NCBI GenBank assembly: GCA_964523295.1
Contig: CAZGAH010000105.1
Location: forward strand, 1-13,336
DNA: 13,336 nucleotides
DNA from: CAZGAH01 sp964523295
GTDB lineage: Bacteria > Desulfobacterota > Desulfovibrionia > Desulfovibrionales > Desulfovibrionaceae
Reading direction: 5' to 3'
In this document: piece after piece, positions 1 to 6,113 of the stretch
How the letters are laid out: each line of letters starts with the position of its first letter
How positions within the stretch are numbered: the first letter of the stretch is position 1
The notes under the pieces: model-generated
The model's database searches: none
What the model was told of the DNA's origin: nothing
What the model saw: the letters and a program-made list of their open reading frames with translations, nothing else
Made by a program: the position numbers and the translations under genes

Positions 1-568
1 CCGCGGTTTTGATGCCCGCGTTCAGGTGCGAGAGCCGCGGCTGCATCTCGTCGCGCTTTGCGAAAAAATAGGGTTCATCCTGTCGAATACGCTCAATGAC
101 GTCATCCAGCTTTCCTTTCAGCGGAATAGTGTGTCCACCCATCTCCAAAGACTTCGTAACGCCGCGCTGCAAGCGCATCAGAAACTGGTTTTTAGCGTCA
201 ACGCAGTCCGCATTTACATCATAAACGACGAGCGTTTTTTCGCCGCGCCGTTCCAGCACTCCGTTTCGCACGGGGTCCGGTATCTGCGCCTTGCGCATAT
301 CCAACCATCGCTTGACGCGCACCTCGTCGTCAGTAAAAAGTTTTTGCAGCACCAGGGACGCATGGCTCTTGCCTGTTCCGAAAGCGCCCGTGATCCAGAT
401 CGTCTTTTTCCCGCCGTTCAGGCTCTTAAGTAGCTCCCTCAAAATCTCCACAAACGAGTCGTGCGGGTAAAATGACAGCCATGTATCGGGACTTATATCA
501 ATGTTCGCACGCGTCATGATTGGCGCGTAATCCGGTCTAATCCCGAAGTAGTCTTTGTAGAAAGTCAT
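1..568 (-). CDS. brxC: BrxC-like P-loop ATPase, N-terminal part (runs off window)
   Basis: The first 189 codons of a large ATPase are present; the rest lies beyond the left edge. The protein begins MTFYKDYFGI. Residues 57-78 read as a P-loop context: IWITG, then the Walker A motif GAFGTGKS (61-68) followed by H-A-S, then L-x-K-L-F. This resembles the W-I-S-G-x-F-G-S-G-K-S-H signature of BREX BrxC/PglY ATPases. The start ATG at 566-568 is supported by a GGAGGG Shine-Dalgarno 9 bases upstream. It follows the brxP-like gene after 38 bases, so it is probably co-transcribed. In BREX systems BrxC is an essential AAA+-type component of phage exclusion and methylation. The BrxC assignment rests on the P-loop context and the PAPS-reductase neighbour. 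A Dnd/Ssp-type ATPase cannot be excluded from the N-terminus alone. Confidence 0.65.
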   Translation of the reverse strand, partial: MTFYKDYFGIRPDYAPIMTRANIDISPDTWLSFYPHDSFVEILRELLKSLNGGKKTIWITGAFGTGKSHASLVLQKLFTDDEVRVKRWLDMRKAQIPDPVRNGVLERRGEKTLVVYDVNADCVDAKNQFLMRLQRGVTKSLEMGGHTIPLKGKLDDVIERIRQDEPYFFAKRDEMQPRLSHLNAGIKTA

Positions 569-606
569 TTTCCAACACCCTCCAAAAGCTATGGTTCAAC
601 TGGGGT

Positions 607-2967
607 TCACTGCTTTTCGATTATCAGGGCCACTACATCGTCACGACATTTCGCTTCCGGGAACACCCGCACCTCATCCAACCCCAGGGTAAAGCTACAC
701 GCGATGTAGTCTGGAAATACCGAAGCCAGTCCCATGCACTGTTTCTTGAACTCTTCTGGCGAGATGCCGAACACCGCCAAGGGTGAGACAACATCCTCGT
801 CAAATTCCGCAGCCATCATCTGCCGCACCGTGAACACACCACGCCCAGACTTCTCCGCCATTACATAAAGCCCGTAAAGAATTACCAGAGGGTCCACAGA
901 ACGTGAACGACGCGTGAGCTTTTCAACGACTTTCCCCTTCATTTTGGTTTCAACCAACGCCCTGTCACCTTCGCTAAGTGGAGATTTCTTGATCAATTGG
1001 CATAGCGACTGCAGCGCGCCCTTTCTCACTGAAGCCGAGCCAACGGATTGCGCTAGCAATTCATCAATTTTCTTTATCGTATATTCAACATCGATATTCG
1101 TATTACAAATATACCATTTTACGAGTGGAGAAATATTTGCCAGACGAATCAATAGTAATTGCCATAACAGCAAATCGCTAAAGCTGCGTTTTTTACCAAT
1201 TTCCAAAAGCAATGTCGCGGCTATAGTCGTTGAATCTCCAATCAACCCCGCCTCCCGGAACCACGTGACGGCTGCTGGAACCATCCGGTTACCCAACGCA
1301 GTTGTCTGACGAAAATTCGCACCTTCATTAGCCAAAACTTCAATCCAGTCCGGCTTAAGTCCAAACGTCATATATTTATTAATACCGCCGATGCTCATCG
1401 TCTTTGCTCCTGCATATCGCTTTGAGTAATACCGCCAACAGCCCTCATCAGGTGCATAACACCTCATACAGTGAATGCACGCTCCTTCATCAATAAAGAC
1501 ATTCACCTTGCCGCTATAGGTGTTTTTCTCCATCCTCAATGCGCCTGTCGGACATTCTGCCTCGCAAGCGTTGCATCCTATGCAGGCAATAGCCTTGTGA
1601 ACGGCGTACGCCAGCCATTTGGAAACGGACTTGTCGGTTTTCCCGTTGGTCCAGACACATTGAAGCAAACCTCTTTGAGCGTCCTCACGAAGTGATAACT
1701 CCGCGCCTTTAATTTCTCCAATCGCTTTAAGCCATTCCTTCAAGGCCAGCCTTGCTTCAATTGGAAATTCACAAGTTACTCTGTCGCTTTTGCGTTCCAC
1801 CCCTGGTTCCAAAATGACTTGTTTCAAGGCCACGCCGCTTTTCCGAGCATGCCAGCCTCCTTCGAAAATGAACGCATCCGCGTCTTCTTCAGAAGAAAAC
1901 TCACGGTCAATCGTATCGCGCACTGCATCAGCAAAAGGCGCAACTGCCTCATGAAAAATAATCCGTATCAAATCATTCTGACGGTCGGTTGACATTGGAC
2001 ACATCAGGCATCCCACACGGGGTAGCCCCTTTCGGTATGCCTCGTTTAGAACTAAGTCATGCTCGAAAATGTAAAGCCACAGTTCATGCGCGGACCACGC
2101 TAACATCGGCATGGCATTTACCTGTGATTTACTTTTTAAACCATCTCCAATATCGTCGTATGTTGAACGCCGTTGACTCTCCTCGCCACGTACCCCGACA
2201 AATGCAAGCGCTTTGATAGACCTTTTTCCGAGCCTTTCTTTGAGAGTTAATATAGCGGGAGTACTTTTGTGAATGGAACAGCACCAACGCAACGCTTGTG
2301 ACGGAGGCCCGAAGAGACGCCAATTTTCCAATGCTGGGGTTTTGGCGGAAACCTTCAAAAATGGGCGGTCGTCGTAGCGACTTTGGATTTCTTCCCAAAC
2401 GCGGTAGGTATCCGGCAATTCCATATCCGTATCGCTGAACACGACAGGAACGTCCAGCGGCAGGACCTTGTGGCAGAGGTCAAGCAGAACCACCGAGTCC
2501 TTGCCTCCGCTAAAACCGATATAGATTGCATCGCATTTTCTCGAGTAGGCATCATACATCTCCTTGATGCGCTTGAGCGTATCCACCACCAGCGCGGTCA
2601 TGATGCCACGGTTCTTCGCTACCATCGTCCCGACATCAACCGGAACCAGCTCCAATTTGTTTCGAATTATAGTTCCTTCATGTGAGCCATCTTCCAGGCG
2701 CAACGCACCCCTCCATTCGATATCCAGCGGTTTGCCGTAGCGCGTCTTATGGAGTCTTACTATTTCTTCGCCACAATACAGATACACGTTCTGTTTCGCC
2801 CAGAGGAGGGGACGCCTCTCGGCCGGATCAAAAGTTAACCGCGCCTCCAGCCCCGTCAGCGCCAGTTCCTCCGCAAAAACCGGCCGGATTTCACTCGCCA
2901 CAAACTTCCCTGTCTGTGTCGTCAGGCGATACCCGTGCGTACGCATGTCCCATTCATAGCTATACAT
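607..2967 (-). CDS. brxP: PAPS reductase / 4Fe-4S ferredoxin / DUF4007-like fusion protein (BrxP-like)
   Basis: The protein has 786 aa. The PP-loop SGGKDS is at about residues 153-158 in a PAPS-reductase/DndC-like adenylating domain. The Cys-Cys pair 229-230 (CCxxxKxxP) and C320-x2-C323 give the CC...CxxC pattern that binds a 4Fe-4S cluster in APS reductases. Residues 462-510 form a ferredoxin-like module: CxxCxxCxxxCP, then a degenerate CxxCxxC-x6-C. Residues 523-786 resemble DUF4007 (L-G-N-x-M-V then W-F-R-x-A-G-L-I, and a later Trp-rich L-W-Q-L-L helix). In known systems such proteins replace the methylase in BREX type 4 and resemble DndC of DNA phosphorothioation, so sulfur-based DNA chemistry is the inferred role. 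The start at 2967 (MYSYEWD) has GGAAGG 8 bases upstream; in-frame starts at 3009/3012 have no Shine-Dalgarno. The start overlaps the stop of the upstream HTH frame by 8 bases. Confidence 0.85.
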   Translation of the reverse strand: MYSYEWDMRTHGYRLTTQTGKFVASEIRPVFAEELALTGLEARLTFDPAERRPLLWAKQNVYLYCGEEIVRLHKTRYGKPLDIEWRGALRLEDGSHEGTIIRNKLELVPVDVGTMVAKNRGIMTALVVDTLKRIKEMYDAYSRKCDAIYIGFSGGKDSVVLLDLCHKVLPLDVPVVFSDTDMELPDTYRVWEEIQSRYDDRPFLKVSAKTPALENWRLFGPPSQALRWCCSIHKSTPAILTLKERLGKRSIKALAFVGVRGEESQRRSTYDDIGDGLKSKSQVNAMPMLAWSAHELWLYIFEHDLVLNEAYRKGLPRVGCLMCPMSTDRQNDLIRIIFHEAVAPFADAVRDTIDREFSSEEDADAFIFEGGWHARKSGVALKQVILEPGVERKSDRVTCEFPIEARLALKEWLKAIGEIKGAELSLREDAQRGLLQCVWTNGKTDKSVSKWLAYAVHKAIACIGCNACEAECPTGALRMEKNTYSGKVNVFIDEGACIHCMRCYAPDEGCWRYYSKRYAGAKTMSIGGINKYMTFGLKPDWIEVLANEGANFRQTTALGNRMVPAAVTWFREAGLIGDSTTIAATLLLEIGKKRSFSDLLLWQLLLIRLANISPLVKWYICNTNIDVEYTIKKIDELLAQSVGSASVRKGALQSLCQLIKKSPLSEGDRALVETKMKGKVVEKLTRRSRSVDPLVILYGLYVMAEKSGRGVFTVRQMMAAEFDEDVVSPLAVFGISPEEFKKQCMGLASVFPDYIACSFTLGLDEVRVFPEAKCRDDVVALIIEKQ

Positions 2968-3198
2968 GCGCGCCGCCTTCCGGCGCGATGCCGTTTTTTT
3001 TACAAACATCAAAAAATCGACGACAATTTATGATGTATTCCTTCACAGTCGAAACTACGACACCAGTCTCTTGTGCACTATTCTCCACGCTTTCCCCGTT
3101 CGCCACACGTCGCACCAATACCACAACGCGCGGATTAGTTCCGGCTCTTTTGAACGCCCGTCAAGTAGTTGGCGACAGTATCCGTCCTTCAAAGCCAA
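2960..3198 (-). pseudogene. small helix-turn-helix protein gene with an apparent one-base deletion
   Basis: No single frame is open across this region, but two frames join into a sensible 79-aa protein if one base is missing near 3123/3124. The 5' part begins at TTG 3198, with TGAGGA 8 bases upstream and 19 bases after the previous stop. It reads LALKDGYCRQLLDGRSKEPE and then LIRAL. The 3' part reads VLVRRVANGESVENSAQETG, then VVVSTVKEYIINCRRFF. The pattern G-x-S-V-x-x-x-A-x-x-x-G-x-x-x-S-T-V-K-x-Y is a classic helix-turn-helix. Its stop TAG (2960-2962) overlaps the brxP start by 8 bases (ATGTATAG), which suggests translational coupling. The role is probably DNA binding, perhaps operon control. 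Alternatives are a sequencing error, a true pseudogene, or a shorter protein starting at GTG 3124 (54 aa). Confidence 0.5.
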
Positions 3199-3217
3199 TA
3201 ATTCCGTCCTCAGACCA

Positions 3218-4378
3218 CTATACTTCAGAAAAAGGAAAAATTGCATCTTGCGTATTTCCATCTTGCTTACCCGCACTCTCCAACCGCAACCGCCGCTCCC
3301 ATAGCGTTTCACCCTCGTAGCTAAAATAGCAATAACCATTTGCAGAAGACACGCCCAACAAGTGCATCACTAATGACGAAATCGCCCATTGCTTTTCTTC
3401 ATATTCCACTTTATTGTTATCTAACACAACACAAGAGATATAGTGATCCTTTGTAAAAATCAATTCAGCGCCAATAGGCACACCAAGCTTACAAAAACTT
3501 GTATTTGGACTACGCACACGCTTGCTATTTTTGGACACATCAATTGCTTTTTCGCGAGGTTTCTTCGAACTCGAAAAGGCGTCATTCCCGCCTTTGTAGT
3601 GTTGTTCACAGACGCGCATGAAGACAACTTTATCTTGTAGGGAATACTCTTTGCAAAAATGAATTTTATAGAGCAAACTCAAAGCGAATTCAAGTTTTTC
3701 AGGGGTCACTTTTTTTTCGAGTTCAACCAGCGTATCAATGATGATTGCCAATTTCTCTGAGAAATCCTCCGGCAGCGGAATCGACTCTGTACTGCGCCAG
3801 CAAGGTGACTCACCGACCTCGGCCCTGTGTACCTCAGGCAGGAAGTGTATCCGAATATTTTCCAAAGCTCCAGCAGCCAGGTGGGGCATCGCATGTTTAA
3901 TTTCACTTATAGTCAATGTGCCGTGCATATTTTCAAGTTGTCGCATAATCGCTTTTGCGACTTCGGCCAGACTATCATCCAGGTTGGACTGAAGCAGAAA
4001 ACAAAAATGGCCACCCTTTCCCCACGCTGACACTGTGAACCCCAAATGTCGCAAGAAGACAGCGCAAGCGTCCGGCGTGTGTATATGGCGAAGAACGCCG
4101 TGAAAATCTTCAAATAACCGTTCGACCGAAAAGCAACCATGCTCCTCTAACCATTCCTTAGCTCGAACTTCGAGCGCCAACAGGGAATCATCATCCGAAA
4201 TCATCTCGCGGGAAAACCACAGACTGTTCCCTAATTGAAACATCTCTGTTTTCAAATTTTCGATTTGATCCTCCTCCAGCGTGACTTTCTGTCGCAACAG
4301 CCGCAACGACATTGGATCGAATGACACTCCATTGGGGCATTCCCGAGCCAGTGCTGCCAACAGCTGAGTGGTCGTCAT
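3218..4378 (-). CDS. hypothetical protein with C-terminal RAMA-like domain, first large gene of the defence-like operon
   Basis: The protein has 386 aa and is mostly helical. Residues 80-130 and 150-260 look like winged-helix-type segments, for example L-T-I-S-E-I-K-H-A-M-P-H-L followed by an E-K-K-V-T-P-E-K-L-E region; this is inference from pattern. A basic, Ser/Lys-rich linker spans about 262-293. Residues 300-366 match the RAMA pattern: GAELIFTKDHYISCVVLDNN, then a V-E-Y-E strand, an S-S-L-x-x-x-L-L-G helix, NGYCYFSYEGETLWERRLRL. RAMA domains are predicted readers of modified DNA. The start ATG at 4376-4378 has GGAGGG 6 bases upstream; the same frame extends to 4525, but that part is compositionally non-coding. 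The start overlaps the stop of a leader ORF (ATGA). Being first in an operon with a PAPS reductase suggests a regulator or specificity factor sensing DNA sulfur modification. I do not recognise the whole protein. Confidence 0.75.
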   Translation of the reverse strand: MTTTQLLAALARECPNGVSFDPMSLRLLRQKVTLEEDQIENLKTEMFQLGNSLWFSREMISDDDSLLALEVRAKEWLEEHGCFSVERLFEDFHGVLRHIHTPDACAVFLRHLGFTVSAWGKGGHFCFLLQSNLDDSLAEVAKAIMRQLENMHGTLTISEIKHAMPHLAAGALENIRIHFLPEVHRAEVGESPCWRSTESIPLPEDFSEKLAIIIDTLVELEKKVTPEKLEFALSLLYKIHFCKEYSLQDKVVFMRVCEQHYKGGNDAFSSSKKPREKAIDVSKNSKRVRSPNTSFCKLGVPIGAELIFTKDHYISCVVLDNNKVEYEEKQWAISSLVMHLLGVSSANGYCYFSYEGETLWERRLRLESAGKQDGNTQDAIFPFSEV

Positions 4379-4446
4379 ACAGCCCTCCAATAACGGGACC
4401 CCGCGACGATGTCGGTGTTCGTCAGCGTGTTGTTGCCCATCAACAT
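4375..4446 (-). CDS. possible leader peptide or small ORF translationally coupled to the RAMA-like gene
   Basis: This short ORF starts at ATG 4446 (23 aa) or, better spaced, at ATG 4440 (21 aa), after a strong GAGGGGGAG Shine-Dalgarno. The peptide from the second ATG is MGNNTLTNTDIVAGSRYWRA plus a final V. Its TGA overlaps the ATG of the next gene as ATGA, the usual arrangement for translational coupling. It has no recognisable domain and no run of one amino acid suggesting attenuation. It could also be a chance ORF, but the strong ribosome-binding site together with the four-base overlap argues for translation. Confidence 0.35.
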   Translation of the reverse strand: MLMGNNTLTNTDIVAGSRYWRAV

Positions 4447-4560
4447 CTCCCCCTCTGTTTTGTTCGAGAACCTCGCGTAACAAGAAGAGAGCGCCGGGGC
4501 AAGATGCCAATTTCGAGAGGACCAATCACGCAAATCTCACCCTAGTAAGACCGGAAACGA

Positions 4561-4576
4561 TGTCTCGTACGAGACA
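4561..4576. promoter_or_regulatory. perfect 16-bp palindrome, candidate operator
   Basis: TGTCTCGTACGAGACA is its own reverse complement. It lies about 115 bases upstream of the leader ORF of the minus-strand operon and about 390 bases upstream of the plus-strand solute-binding gene. Length and symmetry fit a dimeric repressor operator such as those of TetR-type regulators. No matching regulator gene is visible, apart from the broken HTH gene inside the operon. Confidence 0.35.
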
Positions 4577-4592
4577 CGCTTGTTTGCAGAAG

Positions 4593-4841
4593 CTATTGCG
4601 CCACCCCGTAAAAAAGGCTATACATGGGAGAATTGATTCTCAGGGGCCTCCATGGCGCAGCAGCCCGTCGGTGCAGGTGGCGGGAAAGGGAGACGGTTTT
4701 CGGTTCACCGTATGGTCGGGATGGATCTATCCAGGCGTCGCCCGGTTCGTTGTCCGTGAGCGCGGCATGCTCTTCGAGCGCGTCCTTTTTCCCTTTCTGC
4801 AGCTGAAACCAGGATTCCACCGTCCATACCGCAGCGTCCAT
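4593..4841 (-). CDS. weakly supported small hypothetical ORF
   Basis: An 82-aa frame opens at ATG 4839-4841 (MDAAVWTVESWFQLQKGKKD...). A GTG at 4901 would add 20 residues. The first 55 residues look protein-like, with mixed charged and aromatic residues and GC-rich third positions. The last 25 do not. There is no clear Shine-Dalgarno and no recognised family. The ragged C-terminus beside the compositional change could mean a chromosomal gene cut by insertion of the island, but the frame may equally be spurious. Confidence 0.22.
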   Translation of the reverse strand: MDAAVWTVESWFQLQKGKKDALEEHAALTDNEPGDAWIDPSRPYGEPKTVSLSRHLHRRAAAPWRPLRINSPMYSLFYGVAQ

Positions 4842-4963
4842 CGGTAGCGCGAAACCTGCCCTGTGCCGGGGCGAGGACGCGCTTCCAGGGAGACGATCCA
4901 CGGGATGGGTGCCGGAGTGTTCGTGTCCGTATTCGAACGTACAGGAGTGCCTGGGAGATTGCC

Positions 4964-6103
4964 ATGAATTCGCAGAATATCGGAGTTTGTCGTTGTCTGC
5001 TGCTCGCAGGGGCGGCGTTGCTGTGCACGGTTGTCGCGTGCGGCGAGAAGAAGCCGATACGCATCGGTTTTTCTGCCACGTTGACCGGGCAGTATTCCGA
5101 TCTCGGGGTGCACGGCCGCAATGGCGCGCAACTTGCCGTTGAGGCCGTCAACGCGAAAGGCGGGGTAGCGGGCCGACGTCTCGAGCTGGTCATTCGCGAC
5201 GATAAGGGGTCGCCGGAAGAGGCCGTACTGGCGGACAAGACCCTGATAGCGGATGGCGTCGTGGCCATCCTGGGGCACATGACCAGCGGGCAGACTCTGG
5301 CAGCGCTGCCGACCGTGGAGGCCTCGGGCCTGGTGCTCTTTTCGCCCTCGTCCTCGACCCCCTTGCTCAAAGGCAAAAAGGACGCCTTTTTCCGCACCGT
5401 CACGACCTCCGACGCCGAGGCCGCGGCCCTTGGGAATGCTTTGCACTCCCGGAACGCTCAGACCGCCGTGGTGGTGATCGATTCCGACAACGCAGGCTAC
5501 ACGGAGCCATTCGCCGAGGCCTTCGAGCAGGCATTCGCCGCGCGCGGCGGGCAGACGCTGGAACGCATCGTCTTCGCCTCCCGGGGAGTGACGAGCTGGG
5601 AGGACCTGGCGAAGCGGATCATGGCCCGGGAGCCTCAGGCCCTGCTTATCGTGGCCTCGTCCCGCGACACGGCAACGCTCGTGCAGGAGCTGCGCCGCGG
5701 CACCTTCAAGGGCCTGCTGTTCGGTTCGGGTTGGGCGCGAACCGGCGATCTGCCCAAATACGGCGGGCGCGCGGTCGAAGGCATGATCTTCGGCAGCCCG
5801 TTCAACGCGAACAGCACGGCGCCGGCGTTTCTTGAATTCAAGAAGCGCTACCAGGAGCGATTCGGCGCCGATCCGACTTTCGCCGCGGTCTATGCCTACG
5901 AGGCCGTTCTGTTTCTCTCGGCGGCCCTGGAGCTGACAGGGTGGAAGGCGGATGGACTCAAGGAGACGTTGCCCGGGCTCAGGAACATCCAGGGCCTGAT
6001 GGGAGCGCTTGCGCTCGACGAGTTCGGCGACATTGAACGCTCGACGAATATCGAGGAAGTCCGGGACGGGCAATTCCTCGTACTCGACGTCATTGCACCC
6101 TGA
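4964..6103 (+). CDS. periplasmic solute-binding lipoprotein, branched-chain amino acid (LivK/Peripla_BP_6) type
   Basis: The protein has 379 aa. The N-terminus is a lipoprotein signal: a hydrophobic stretch (residues 12-24) ending in the lipobox V-V-A-C with Cys26 as lipidation site, followed by Gly. The mature part begins with P-I-R-I-G-F-S-A-T-L-T-G and continues with G-R-N-G-A-Q-L-A-V-E-A-V-N-A-K-G-G-V-A-G-R, the signature of type I amino-acid-binding proteins. Later D-D-K-G-S-P-E-E and G-H-M-T-S-G-Q-T fit the ligand cleft. Start ATG 4964 has GGGAG 6 bases upstream. No transporter permease or ATPase genes follow. Instead a membrane histidine kinase starts 10 bases downstream, so this protein probably presents a ligand to the kinase rather than serving uptake. 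The exact ligand cannot be told; amino acids, amides or aromatic acids are typical for the family. Confidence 0.9.
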   Translation: MNSQNIGVCRCLLLAGAALLCTVVACGEKKPIRIGFSATLTGQYSDLGVHGRNGAQLAVEAVNAKGGVAGRRLELVIRDDKGSPEEAVLADKTLIADGVVAILGHMTSGQTLAALPTVEASGLVLFSPSSSTPLLKGKKDAFFRTVTTSDAEAAALGNALHSRNAQTAVVVIDSDNAGYTEPFAEAFEQAFAARGGQTLERIVFASRGVTSWEDLAKRIMAREPQALLIVASSRDTATLVQELRRGTFKGLLFGSGWARTGDLPKYGGRAVEGMIFGSPFNANSTAPAFLEFKKRYQERFGADPTFAAVYAYEAVLFLSAALELTGWKADGLKETLPGLRNIQGLMGALALDEFGDIERSTNIEEVRDGQFLVLDVIAP

Positions 6104-6113
6104 GGTCCGCCCT

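Larger units (their letters stand above)
4447..4963. other. intergenic region between the defence-like operon and the solute-binding protein gene
   Basis: About 520 bases separate the two divergent transcription units. Composition shifts here from the mixed, AT-richer island to GC-rich chromosome. It contains a perfect palindrome at 4561-4576 and one weak minus-strand ORF (4593-4841). I see no convincing -35/-10 pair for either unit, no tRNA and no obvious direct repeats that would mark an attachment site. The promoters for both operons should nevertheless lie here. Confidence 0.5.

Noticed and set aside
2968..3012. Upstream starts (TTG 3012, ATG 3009) for the brxP-like gene.
   Set aside because: No Shine-Dalgarno there, whereas ATG 2967 has GGAAGG and gives a family-like N-terminus.
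3055..3261. A 68-aa minus-strand frame between the RAMA-like gene and brxP taken as a complete gene.
   Set aside because: Its 3' half (Trp-rich, ending at 3055) looks like out-of-frame reading of the HTH sequence; the other frame gives a clear helix-turn-helix that ends on the brxP start.
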